A stretch of DNA of 64,000 nucleotides from Epiperipatus broadwayi (Eukaryota; Onychophora; Udeonychophora; Euonychophora; Peripatidae), in contig JAQFVV010006738.1 of the NCBI GenBank assembly GCA_028023455.1, forward strand, positions 17,501 to 81,500. Reading direction: 5' to 3'. The notes beneath the pieces were generated by a model. It was given only the letters and a program-made list of their open reading frames with translations, did no database searches and was not told the origin of the DNA. Position numbers and translations under genes: made by a program. Position 1 is the first letter of the stretch. Each line of letters starts with the position of its first letter. Positions 24,001-36,375 of this stretch are shown in pieces.

Positions 24001-24937
24001 TTTTCACATGACCTTTTATTAAGTATTTAGGAGGGAAAATGAATGAAAAGAGGAAAACATGTTTCAAAAAAATAATTAAATTAATAAAATATTAAATTTT
24101 CTAAAAACTATTTCATACTTTTCAAGAGAAATTTGAAAGAATTTTTTTAAAAAATGTTTTACAATTTAAAAATGTTAACTTAATGAAAATATTTACGATT
24201 ATCAATTTTTACAACAACAACAAAAAAATGTTTTCTATACATGTGCTTACACACAAAAATATTCATTTATTACCGAAAAATCCCATTCAGATGATATACT
24301 GTGTGAAATAGTGTTCATTTTGGAGGGAAAAAATTTTACTTGAACTTTCCATTTTGCCCAGAAAATTTGATCAACTTATAATAAAATATAACAGACAACT
24401 TAGATTAATTCATTGTGACAATTCATTATATATTGCACAATAAGTAATGTATGTGTATATTTTATATTTTTTTAATATTATTTTAACCAATTCTTGTAAT
24501 TTAGTCATTGTTTTGTCCATAATGGCATCTCATTTTTTTTTTGCTGAAATTCATATCCTTAGTATCATTATAAATTTTATAGTTATTTCATGTAAATGTC
24601 ATATATACTCCTGTTTAATATCATTTAGTATTGTTTTAAATTTTTTTCTATAAAAAAATCATATAAATATACTTTTTAAGATCGATTTTTTTTTTGCTTT
24701 TTTGCTGATATTGATATCTTTTGTATTGTTACACTTATTCATGTATATGACATTTATATATTTCTGGGGTTTTTTTTGGTAAATAATGCTCCAAATTGTT
24801 TATATTTTTTGTGTGAAAGTAGTATTAGTCCTGTGACATGGAGCACATATTAGACATGCTGGGTCTTTTCACATACATATTCAACCTGTCAATAACTTTG
24901 TAAATCTTGGGAAATATCATGTACAAAAGTTCCATGT

Positions 24938-25038
24938 AGTCAAGCATTGATGGTCAAGAGGTCAGCACATCTGCCTTATAAGAAGTTGTCCCAGGTTAGC
25001 GGGTTCGCTTCCCGGCCGATGTTATGACACATGAAAAA
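24938..25038 (+). mobile_element. tRNA-derived SINE, copy 2
   Basis: About 100 bases with B-box GCGGGTTCGCTTCCCGGCC and the family tail GATGTTATGACACATG plus A tail. It is flanked by a 13-base perfect target-site duplication AAAAGTTCCATGT (24925-24937 and 25039-25051). Confidence 0.88.
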
Positions 25039-25051
25039 AAAAGTTCCATGT

Positions 25052-28044
25052 GCACATTATTTTCATAATTTTTTGCAAAAATATCATGTACAAGATCCAC
25101 GTACAGGTTATTTTGATCAGATCACAAAGTTATCAGCAGAATGATGTGAATGTCAAAAAGCACAAAATGTCTAATATGTGCTCAATGTCACAGGATTAAT
25201 ACATAAGTACCCTTTTAGTTTATTTTTAGCTATATTTTAGCACTTTTATTTATGTCCTTTTTGGTCATTGAAATTTTTTTCAACTAGTGGAATGTTCTAG
25301 ATTAATGAGCACAATAGATAATGAAATACTTTTGATATCTGAAGTTTCAACAATAGAGCTAATTACAGAAAAAAAAATTAAATTTTTACTTTTCCCCCAC
25401 CCTTCTCTTGCCAAGAATTAGAATTAAGACAAAAAAAAATATTGTATTAAAAAAAAAACTTTCAAGATCTTATTTTTATCTTGATTTAATTTATTTCAAT
25501 AATTAAACTGAAAGAATGTTGACTCCTTCAAGTTAAATAAAAAAAACTTTGAAAATAATATTTAAATAAAATTAGAAGCATGTGAGACGCTGGAAAAAGA
25601 AGCTATAATAATTATTCTTATAAGTCTATGCAAAAGTTAATGGCTAAGCGCTCTCAAGGCATGTTGCCTCTTATTCATAGCCAAAAAAATTATTTTAAAG
25701 TAATATATATACACTTTTAATAAATTAAATATATATGAGATGGCAGAAAATACCAGCTCATTACAGAAGATGATCTCTTTACTTATTGTTGTATTATTAT
25801 TCTGTATGAAGAGATAATGATGGTTTGAAAATGCCTATTCTATAAATTTCTCTTCTAGACACATGTTTTTGCTGGTCATATGATGCATACAGTTTTGTAG
25901 GAAATGACTGAAGCAATACACGGATTAAGTTTGGGACATAAAAAAGAACTACAAGTAAAAAAAAAATGTTTATACTTAAAATACTTTTAAAACTTTAATT
26001 ATGTGTTAAGCATATAACATTGGCTGCTATGGCTTGTAAAATTAAGACCCGAAATTATCATATTCACAGGAAAAAAAATAATATTTACAGAAGATGACCT
26101 CTTTATTTATTGTTGTGTTATTATATATGAAGAGATAATGGGGATTGAAAATGCCTATCCTATAAATTATATGCTGGTCACATGATGCATAGTTTTGTAA
26201 GACAAGACTGAAGCAGTAGATGGATTAATGAAAACAGAAGATTTAAGAATAAATAAGCAGAATACCTCTAGGCAAACTTTTCAGTAAAATGATAAAGTAT
26301 GTTTCAGGTAAATCCTATAATACACCCTAAAAATGTACCTTTATAAAAAATTTCAAAAAATTTATGATGGCATTCTCTATTATTCACCAATATAACAACA
26401 ATGTTTTTGTACTGATTAATGAGAGAATAAAAAGGGGAATATACAGTGTCCATTCTTTGAAACTTGTCAAAGAGAAATAAGTAATGATGATGAGTACTGA
26501 TTTGATAAGTTAGAGTTATAGGATGTAATGTTTAAATATGAATGCTAATTATGGATTGAAGATATTTGTATAATTAAGCCTTTTCTTTGAAAGAGTCAGC
26601 TGAAATGGCAGTTTGTGCTGGTGATCAAAACCTCATGTAAGTTAATAATGAAATACTAATTGAAAGATCTTCTGGGCTCATTACAGAATATCAGATAGAA
26701 AAAAATTCCCAGTGAAATGATAATTATAAATTCTAAGTTAAATTCAAATATTCAGTAGTTTCCTCCCATTTGCAAAAAGCTATCCACAAGAGTCCCTGAT
26801 TAGGAACTGTGTATTGAACAATTATTTTCATCATGTAGTTCAATATCCTTAAGAAATTAAAATTGGGTTTAATTAACATTTAGTCAGTTCACTTTAGTAT
26901 TGGAAGTGGTTTTAAATTTAATCTCTCTATTATTTTGATCTGCAGCTCATTATCCAATCTAATTAATATTTAGTCAGTTTCTATTCATATGAAAAGATGA
27001 TTTTAAATTTGGTACCTCTATGTTTATTTGGTTTATTTTACTACTGAAGGTAATCGCAAATGTTCTATCACACTTACTTAATTTCTAGCTTATTATTAGA
27101 TTATTTGTAAGACTGTAGTAATTTTAATGTTTAGTGTAGAATTAAAATTATTCAATGTCAAAGATCTGAATTGACTTATTTTATTTCTAACCAGGTAAGA
27201 GGATAATGTATCAGTTGAAGACCAAAGTACATAATTGATTTCAAGAATAGTTAAGTGTTGTTTATCTTTGGATAACAATTTTAATAAATACAATATTTTA
27301 AAAAAAGTAGACAAGTATGTTAGGAAAAAAAGAAAATATTTCATTTAATTTACAAATTAAAATGTCACCGATTAAAGTTCAGAGTTCAAATGTCAGTTAT
27401 TCAAAGTTTAAATAATTGAAATCTGATTTTTTTTTTCATTTTTAAAAAAAGAGGTTTATTTTATTTTTTTGGAATATCAATTGATAAAAGATTTATGTTG
27501 TAATAAGTATTTTTTGTTATTCTGAGTAATAAAACTAATTAAAAGAAACATGATTAGAAAAACAATAGAATACAATTTATTTATTTATTTAATCTATGAC
27601 AGTTTTAATAAAATGTGATTTAAAAATTTTTATTAGAAGCTATCATTCTGGGAACATTTCCAGTCTGTCATTTGTTTACAATCATCACTGATAGCTTCAA
27701 AAATTGTATTAATTAAAAGCCAAGTTATGAACAAAGATAAATATTATAAAATGGACATTATGTTTCACAGTGGCTAATTTCTATGCGTGTATCATTTACC
27801 CTGGATCAATGTTGCCTGTATTATATATTTATATTATGCCTGATATGTGATCAAACTTGAACTGACATGTCTGAATTGGGCTTCATTTATGTTTTAAAAA
27901 GAAAAATACTTATAAATAATGGCTGAATGAAAATTCTCTCCCATGGAATATTTGTCTTTAGAAAGGTGAAGAAATATGATATGATTTGAATAAATTAAAA
28001 CTTGAAGCAGCTAAATAAATATAACGAATTATTGTTTCTATATT
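25052..28044. other. Non-coding stretch with local duplication
   Basis: A ~160-base block at 25761-25930 recurs in the same orientation at 26085-26230 (shared words ACAGAAGATGA, GAAGAGATAATG and GAAAATGCCTAT). A shorter diverged pair sharing AATATTTAGTCAGTT lies at about 26870-26930 and 26960-27030. No gene or RNA was recognised. Confidence 0.6.
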
Positions 28045-28156
28045 TTTTTTTCATATGTCATAGCATCGGCTGGGAGGCGAACCCGCAACAAACATCTGCA
28101 ACCAACTGCTTGCTTACAAGGTGGCTGCACTGACCTCTTGGCTAACAATGCTTCAC
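28045..28156 (-). mobile_element. tRNA-derived SINE, copy 3 (minus strand)
   Basis: Same family, inverted: the plus strand shows T-run, CATATGTCATAGCATCGGC, then GGCGAACCCGC (complement of the B box). It is flanked by a 15-base duplication with one mismatch (28030-28044 TATTGTTTCTATATT and 28157-28171). Confidence 0.87.
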
Positions 28157-29273
28157 TATTGTTTCTACATTTGAACTATGATACAACATCTTATCTGCTG
28201 AAATAGACTCCATACTGAAAAGAAAACAAAGGAAAAAATGTTAAGATAACATAAAAAGGATTTTACCCTGGAGACATCGATAAAACTTTAGTATTTTAAA
28301 AGGCTGATCACTTGAAGTATGGTAATATTTAAATACTTATTATTTTATAATTTAATTTAATGGTGTTTCAAATGTTTTATATGTCTTATTGTATAATAAA
28401 TATTTTTGTCAGTTAATAATCTGATCTTGTGTTTCTCTTCTCATAAGTTTTTACTCTTTAAATCATAAATTAATTTTATAATAGTTAGGAAGATAAGAAT
28501 TCATATTCTATGGAATTAATCATGGTAGTGTCTTTAATAATGCTGATGGAGTGATATATCATCCTATGGCTTTCTCGTTTTTTAGAATGGTGCTCCTGTT
28601 TCTAACCTATTATAAGTTTGTAATCCATAGGAATCTCATTTCACTTGTCATTTAGGAGTGATTAATGGTCTGGTAAGTGACCTACTTTGTAATATTTTAT
28701 TATTATAGCTATGTCTAATCATTAGTATGATTTATGATTGAATTAAATTATATTTTATCCCTTTCTTGCTTCATTTCTGTTATTTGAATTTAAATGTGAA
28801 ATCACTATCTTTCCATATCTATATGAATATTATAATTTGTGCTAATTAACTTTGATTATCACATTTTATAAATGACATGATCGTTACAATATTAAAAAAA
28901 AATATTTTATTTTAAATAAATAATAATCATATATATTATTTTTAATTTAGTTACTATATAATTTAATCTTTTTGTTTGGTGATATTATATTTTTCTGTAC
29001 TCTAAACAAAACACTGCATTCTCTAAAAAAATATGTAAAAAAGAGTACCTAAAAAGGGATACTACATGTTGAATTTGTTTTAATACTCACCACTAGAAAT
29101 ACTCTTTAAAGTGTAATCCCATTGAAATGACATTTATTAGATGTATCTAACTTTTATCATGAACTTATATGTTTTTATACAAATAATCACAAAATAGTAA
29201 TAAAGTTAAAGTTCAAAATCCTATGAAAATTTTGTTGGAAATTCCATGATGTTTCTATAGTATAAAATAGATC

Positions 29274-29383
29274 ATTGTCAAACGTTGTTAGCTGAGAGGT
29301 CATCGCAGGTACCTTGCAAGCAAGTAGTTGGTTGCAGATGGTTGTGGGTTCACGTCCCGGCCAATGCTATGACATATGAAAAA
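29274..29383 (+). mobile_element. tRNA-derived SINE, copy 4
   Basis: About 110 bases with TTAGCTGAGAGGTCATCGCA (A-box region), B-box GTGGGTTCACGTCCCGGCC, tail AATGCTATGACATATG and A-run. The perfect 10-base duplication AAAATAGATC lies at 29264-29273 and 29384-29393. Confidence 0.88.
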
Positions 29384-29393
29384 AAAATAGATC

Positions 29394-30421
29394 GTGTGTT
29401 TAAATCCCAGTAAGTTCCCAACTTAAAAGCATTCAAACAATATATTGATTTTCGTTTTTTAGAATGACTGTCCAATTTTTAAATAAAGTATCCCAAATAT
29501 CATGAACATTAATATTGCTTTCTTTAGTAACAATATCAGCATTTATCTCTTCTCATATATTCCATATATTCAACTGTGTCACTTGAATTATATTTTTCAA
29601 TGAGAATAATTTTATCTGTTGATATGTAGATTTTCAAAATACAAGAAGAGGGTTGAGCAAATGTGTATTAACTGAGGTTGCCATATCCATAATTAAAATT
29701 TTAAAGAATATTGTTATGTAGTTTATCTATTGAGATAAAAATAGTATCCAAACATCAATTAAGGGCTTATATAGATTTTTCCTGATATATTTATATCATT
29801 GTCCTAGATACTGTGTACATGACATAACTAAAATTCAAATCGTCTCCAAAATCTCTGCTATTCAAAGTTCAATTTATACATATATCCACAGTAATTTTTT
29901 GCAAATACATCAGCATTCTGTGCTTTAAAATATTTCTTAGCTTCATAATATATATATATATTATAACGTGTGTATTTATATTAACACAAATATAGAGTTT
30001 ACAAATATATGTTGTTGTTTTTTAATTAAAAAAAAAAAAACAAATAAAAAATTCCGTTTTAAAATCATATTTTAAATAAAACACAAATATTTATTGTATA
30101 TATTTCTTTATTTAATAGACTACAATCGATATTTTTTTAAATATCTATTTTATATAGTTAAATATTTTAAAAGCATTTTTTTCAATACACGTAATTTCAT
30201 ATTGCCTATTATGCATGCACATATTTTAGTGATAATTTAGTATCGTTTCTTTATATTTACATATTATTTTTCAAATGTATTCAGTAAATAAAATGTCAAT
30301 AAATGGATCTATAAATATGTAATTTATTTTATTATCAGTATTATATAAAATCAATTAGATATCTCTGTTGATCTATCTCTAACATATATATTTGTTATTA
30401 ACTTTATTATATCTTCGTAAG
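29394..30421. other. Non-coding stretch
   Basis: AT-rich sequence with short (TA)n at about 29946-29960 and an A/T-rich run near 30020-30045. No feature beyond that. Confidence 0.6.
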
Positions 30422-30438
30422 AAAAAAAATCTAATTTT

Positions 30439-30526
30439 GTCAAGCGTTAGTGGCCGAGTGGTTAGCACACCTGTTTTACAAGCAGTTGTCCCGGGTTCGC
30501 TTCCCGGCTGATGCTTTGACACATGG
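30439..30526 (+). mobile_element. tRNA-derived SINE, copy 5 (best preserved promoter)
   Basis: An 88-base body whose A box TGGCCGAGTGGTTAGCACAC and B box CCGGGTTCGCTTCCCGG are nearly those of a class II (Leu/Ser-type) tRNA, with tail GATGCTTTGACACATGG and A-run. The target-site duplication of 17 bases (30422-30438 and 30527-30543) is perfect. A functional tRNA is unlikely because the body continues into the SINE tail and no acceptor stem closes. Confidence 0.88.
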
Positions 30527-31062
30527 AAAAAAAATCTAATTTTAATGTTTAACCGTGATATAACTTTGGATACTTTAAGATTGTTAGAAAATACTTATGC
30601 CATTTTACATTAGAATGTGTTGTCAAAAACTACAATTTACTAAAGAATTAAATTATGCGATTGTTATACGTTTGTTTAGGATTAAAATAAAATCATCTAA
30701 CTTTTTGTTTTTATAAATATAATGATTTCAAGTTGAAATTGAGGCTACGATGATACAATATATATATATAACCCGCAAATAATAATATATATATATATAC
30801 ACACACACAAATGACATCTCATCAAATTCAATGTCATTTCTTTGTTTACAAACGTTCCAATTGAAGAATCTTCAAATGTAATTTCTCAACATTACAATAT
30901 GCCGACCATATTATTGCTTTATATAAACATTGCTTTTTAAATCAATATTTCATATACAAAAGACAATATTTTAAACAAAGTTTTAACACTCCTATGGTTT
31001 CCTTTACCTCAGGAGTAATAATAGTTTTATTTATAAAAAAAATTGTAATTCATGCTTTAGAA

Positions 31063-31550
31063 CAGTGGTCTTCAACCTTTTCACATCTGTGGACCGGTAA
31101 AAATAAGGATAAAGTTTCGTGGACTGGCAAAAATAAGGATAAGGTTTCATGGACCAGCAGAAGTCTATAGATAAATTTTCTTAAAGATGTAAACAGCTTA
31201 GATGAAGTTATATATATATATGGAGTTTGTATAATTAAAAACTTTTTTTTTTTAATTTTGAATTTTTTTAGAAAAGTAATAAAAAATTTAATTTTATCCC
31301 CCCCCCCTCATAAACATATGTGATAACTAGAAAAACAAATTAATTTATGTATGACTGATTAGATTTTGTTCTGTTTCTTTTTTTTTAATCAGGTAAAAGT
31401 GCGATGAAAAAAATAAATAAAAATTGTTTATATTAATTAAAAGTTTAAAATCTTATTATTTTGTTATTAAAACTTTCGTCAGTCTATCGCGGACCAGCAA
31501 AAAACTTCTACGGACCAGCACCGGGCCATGGACCGGTGGTTGAAGATCAC
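31063..31550. mobile_element. Non-autonomous hAT-type DNA transposon
   Basis: A 488-base element with terminal inverted repeats: it begins CAGTGGTCTTCAACC and ends GGTTGAAGATCAC, the family pattern CAGNGGTTCTCAACC of hAT elements. The flanks CTTTAGAA (31055-31062) and CTTTAAAC (31551-31558) are an imperfect 8-base duplication, the hAT length. Next to the left end are three tandem ~31-base units beginning GTGGACCGG or a variant; GGACCAGC words recur near the right end, as expected for subterminal transposase-binding repeats. There is no transposase frame, so it would have moved with an enzyme supplied from elsewhere. Confidence 0.85.
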
Positions 31551-31558
31551 CTTTAAAC

Positions 31559-33841
31559 CTTGTATTTGACTCAGGTATAAGGAAGAGACATTCAGCATAT
31601 TGCAACATGATAAAATAAACTGTTTTTTTACATTAAATTTACAATGGAGACAAAATTTGATGTAAAAAACGTTTTTATGTACATATCTCCAGGAAACAAA
31701 ATAATTTATCATTTTCAGCTTTCAGTCAAAATAGACACACAGACAGATATTCACAATTTTTATTACAGCAACATTCAATTTAGATTTTTTATGTAGCCAA
31801 AACTTCTTTCAATCGAGCAATTAACCTTTAAGATAAATCACATCTGAATATAAAAAAGTCATATAAATAGAGCTTGAGTATCTAAAGGTTATAATAATAA
31901 AATCATTCATCAAATCTTTTAATTCAAGCCAAAAATAATCAAAATAAAAAACAAAAAGACAAATAAACATCTATTAGGGTTTGTATTCCTTTTATAAAAA
32001 AAACTACACACATTATTGAACATATACTAAAATTCTGCAATATAAAAGCAGCATATACGACTTATTAAAAAATAGCAACATTGTAACCATGTCTAAGGAT
32101 TCAATCCATTTTGAAGCTCATGTGGCATTTGCACAGTTTCTTATATAGGTATAAAAAATCATCATATCATAACTACAAAAGATGATATTTCTATTGCAAT
32201 TAAAAAAAGATTTATTATCATCACCATTCTCACTCTATGTCCTCTAATACTAGGATCCTATCCTGACGTGATAATCTCTTCCAATGTAAGATCAGAGAAG
32301 CCATTGCGTTATTAAAAATATCAAATTGTATGGTGCATGCAAACATGCTTCTATTTGGAATTTTTTTTAAAAAGAAAAAAAACATTACTTTGATGATTTT
32401 TTTACTTTTATTTTTCAATTTTATATCTCTATTTTTTCTATTGGTGGAACTTTAACATTTTTATAAAACAGTGTTTAGAGTGTCTTTACAATTATCTTTA
32501 TACTATTCTATTCATCATCCAATTGATAGCTTGTATAATCAAGATAAAACATATGGTATATCCATAATCAAAATCATACACAGATGAACCCACAAAGTAT
32601 ATCATTTATATAGTGAAAGCTCCTTGATGTCATTCACATACATGGGTTTTGCAAAATGTAGATGCATTTTTATTATGTCTTTTAAAATGTTAGAAAAGTC
32701 ATGTGTTCAATAAATTATTTAATAAGTTTAAAAATATATATTATTCTTAAATGATAAGGTTATTTAATTGTTTATGGAAATTATAATTGAAAATGAATTT
32801 GACTATTTTAAAACATCAAGTTGATATGGAAACCACAGTTTCAAAATGAATGCTTTTTTATCATCTGCTTTTTAAACTAGAAGGGCAAAACTTCACTTCC
32901 TTTTTCTACTGCTTATCGAATGAAAGTCAGGAAAATTTCAATTCTTACCTATCCTGATATAATGCAGTTACAGAGTTAAGGCATTACAATGCTTCACTTG
33001 AATTTTTTCATGGATGTAGTTTTGTTAATATGGAGCTATGAAATTGCTTTAATATTCAACAATGTCTCACTGCCAACCCAAACTGATTATAGATGCTTTA
33101 ATACAATTCTTTTATTGCACAATGTAAGTAACCATTGACTAATAGTTTCTCAGAAGAAATTACTCACATTAATGGGATTAATATGTACTGTAGGTGTGAT
33201 TTTCTAAATCACAAGATCCCATTCTTTAAAAGATACTTAATGGAAATAAATCACTGATAAATTTGAAATATTAAGTGATGATCCTTATGGCCGTATATAT
33301 TAATTTATAATTATTTCAATGAATAATAAAGTTGACCTCAATAGATAATAAAATAGGTAATTGAATAAAACTCTTATAATAATTTTAATGAAATGAGGCT
33401 ATGAGAGTTTTAGCAATGTGTGTTCTGTTTCCTATTATTTTATGTAAATATGTAAATATTGTTCAATTCATTTTTTTAATTTCAAATTATTATTACTGTT
33501 AATAATCTTGTTGCTCATATATTTTCCCATCTGAGTTACAAGTAGACTATTTTAAATTGTCTTACAATAATTTTATAAATGTGGAGAGGATAGTGATCAG
33601 AAAACGTGATTGAATCTGCATACAGGCTCTTTCTTAATGTAGATCCAGTCTGATCATTACCATGACTATTATTAAATTACTTAGTAAAAAAAAATTATAA
33701 AATTATTCTATCATGTATGTGGTCACCCAATTGATAATCAGATCCCCCTAGACTGAATTCATTTATTACTATGTTTTGTTGTTTTTTTTTATTAATATTA
33801 TCATTGAGGTGAAAGAGCAATTTACTTTATTATTTTTTTTT

Positions 33842-33848
<7 letters not shown>
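31559..33848. other. Non-coding stretch
   Basis: Short AT-rich frames only (for example a Lys/Phe-rich frame at 32230-32418). No splice-supported exon, RNA gene or clear repeat was seen. Confidence 0.6.

Positions 33849-33912
<64 letters not shown>
33849..33912. repeat. (AT)n microsatellite
   Basis: About 64 bases of pure AT dinucleotide, immediately followed by a foldback-family piece. Confidence 0.97.
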
Positions 33913-33914
<2 letters not shown>

Positions 33915-33915
<1 letters not shown>

Positions 33916-34090
33916 CTACATTAGACTCTAATTATAAAGGTACTTGAACTACAACTTTCAATCTCCCTACATCTATCCAATCCATATTATACAACTGAAA
34001 CACACATTAATCTTCACATTAACTGTGCATATGTATCAGTTATATAAAAAGGATTGGATTTGGATAGATGTATAGTTCAAGTCCTTTATA
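33915..34090. repeat. Foldback repeat, family FB (member 3, short)
   Basis: Inverted arms contain GGTACTTGAACTA, then CATCTATCCAATCC, and on the other side GGATTGGATTTGGATAGATG, then TAGTTCAAGTCC. The arms match members 1 and 2, including the B-box-like word GTTCAAGTCC at the outer ends. The internal core seen in members 1, 2 and 5 is missing. It is flanked by (AT)n on the left and a short TA-rich tract on the right. Confidence 0.72.
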
Positions 34091-35994
34091 TATATTTATA
34101 TTAATGGTAAAATATCAAGTACACAATATCTGAAACATGAAATTATTATGGTTATAATCAAGTGTAATGAAAAACTGGGATGACATTGATTGGAATGAGA
34201 TTAGCATTTTAAATGTTAAATTCAGTCTAATAACTCAAACATTTTTGTATTTCTTATTATTATTTCCAATATAAATTATCATTAGGTATCACTTTTTTCA
34301 TAAAAACAATACTTTTGGCTGAATTATTATATCTGATCATCATCAACAACTCGATATACTTTTGTGATCCCAGCATTTCCCCCAGCTGCATGATTTCTTA
34401 GGTCTAGTGGTATATTTATAATATATGTTTGGAATGAATTAAAATAGCTAAATAACTAAATGTGGTAATAAAATAAAATAATTTCTTTACACTAATTGTA
34501 AATTAAATAAAATAACAAAAATTGCTTATATATTCAAAACTACAATAAAATCATAAAGTAAATAACATAGAAATTTATATTGATATTCACAAACTTTAAA
34601 TTTAAATGCAATTATGAATAAAGAGAATTTCTAAATAACATTAATTTTATGACTTATCTTGGAATATAAAAGAAAAACCTTAGCCATATAATAAAATGCT
34701 TTTAAGATGATGATGTTTATTGATATCGTAAGCAAACATTCAAGATTACCTGCACATCATTGATAATAGTTTTCATGAATTCAAACTTCAGTTTATTTTA
34801 TTAGTCTTTTTAGAAATCTATGATTATATACAAATAAAATGGGTCTCACTGTAAGCTAGAACATGGTTAGTTTTACATCAGTGTTCTTTCATTACAGCAT
34901 AGTTTTTTTTTGTATACAGGCAATGTTGTATCCTATGCAAGATTAATGTTTTTATTTTGAAAACAATATATAGACACAGGTTTTTAATTAATATGCTTCA
35001 ATTTCTTTACCTTATCATGGCAAATACTTATCTGGTAGTAAATATCGTGATTGCTGAGAAAGTTACTGTATTAAAAAGTACTTTTAATCCATTACCAATG
35101 TAATGCTATTCTACAACCTTAAGGAAATATCTTAACTAGTTGTTTATCTTTTCTATTAGAAATAATGTTACAGTAGCAACTGTATCAGATTATAATTTTT
35201 GTTTAGTAATATTCATTTCTCTGTCCTGCTTTCTAGCTGGTAACACAACTCTATTTCTCTACAAGCATATTCTCTATTCATCTCTTAATGAATCTGCATT
35301 GCTGTTTCTCTGATTCAATACTGTTTTCAGTTCTATTTATATTTTTGTCTTATAGTAAATTAATTATATCCCATCATCATTTGTCTTTAATGGTATTTAT
35401 TTTTGTTACCTTGTTAAACCTGTTTAGCACATTGGACAAAAAAAAATTCTATATTAATTTATATTTAGAATGTTTTACCAAATAACTTTATCTTATATTC
35501 GAATACCAAACAGTACAAAACATGTTTTCAGTTATTGCCCCTACCCCATTCAAATAGTCGTTTTCCAAATAATTATAAAATCGCTTCCATTTACGGAACT
35601 GGTAAAGAGAATAAAAAAAGCAAAACAATAATCCATCACTGAACTTCTTTCTCTATTTTATTAATTTTAGTTTTATGGAATTTTTAATTAAATATCTGAA
35701 ATCGTCATCAAATTTAACCTAAGAAAAATATAAATTATTTCCTTAAACCGCTTCCGAAGGTAAATCTAAACGGTAATTATATACGGTGTAGAATCATTTT
35801 GTTTTTTGTTTATTTTATTTATTTTATACTTTTTTAAAACTGTCTGTTTCATTTGCAATTATATAAAAACATAAATATATTAACTATTTTTTCTTTTCTT
35901 CCCTTTATTATACACTTATAATTTTTATAGATATAATAAACACCTCCATACTTCCCCATTCTTTTTAAATTCATATAAGTAAAGATATAATAAA
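34091..35994. other. Non-coding stretch
   Basis: No supported feature. The frames at 35288-35485 and 35849-36079 are AT-rich and unrecognised; the latter overlaps the foldback core fragment. Confidence 0.55.
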
Positions 35995-36080
35995 AGACAA
36001 ATGACCCCCAAGATGCATTTCGTGCTGAACCAGCACTCAACAGTTGGCCCAGGTCACTATCTCTCATATATATCTCCATT
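35995..36080. repeat. Foldback family FB core fragment (member 4)
   Basis: Contains CATTTCGTGCTGAACCAGC and ACTCAACAGTTGGCCCAGG, the core of the FB family (compare 6930-6975 and 50120-50155), followed by CACTATCTCTCATATATATC. Arms are absent or lost. Confidence 0.65.
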
Positions 36081-36107
36081 ATATGAAGAGTATTTGTCTA
36101 GAGTAAA

Positions 36108-36375
36108 TTGTTACATTTTCATTTACCGTAGTCAAACTCTCTCCACTCACAACTTTGACGCCATCCATTTCAGATAATTGCAACAATGATTATTACTAAT
36201 CATTTTCGAAGCTAGAGATTATCTCTAGCACAGGTTTAAAGTTTATATCTGTGTTAGAGATAATCTCTAGCTTCAAAAATGATTAGTAATAATCATTATT
36301 GCATTTATCTGAAATGGATGGCATCAAAGTTGTGAGCGGAGGGAGTTTGACAATGGTAAATGAAAATGTAACAAC
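36108..36375. repeat. Large foldback (hairpin) repeat
   Basis: Arms of about 125 bases (36108-36234 and 36250-36375) are inverted copies with a few mismatches and a ~15-base loop. The arm contains GTTACATTTTCATTTACC, ACGCCATCCATTTCAGATAA and GCTAGAGATTATCTCTAGC, the last itself a palindrome. It is not related by eye to the FB family. Non-coding; a MITE-like foldback is the likeliest explanation. Confidence 0.88.

Noticed and set aside
30439-30526. A functional tRNA-Ser or tRNA-Leu gene
   Set aside because: No acceptor-stem pairing, and the segment has a SINE tail, an A run and perfect target-site duplication.
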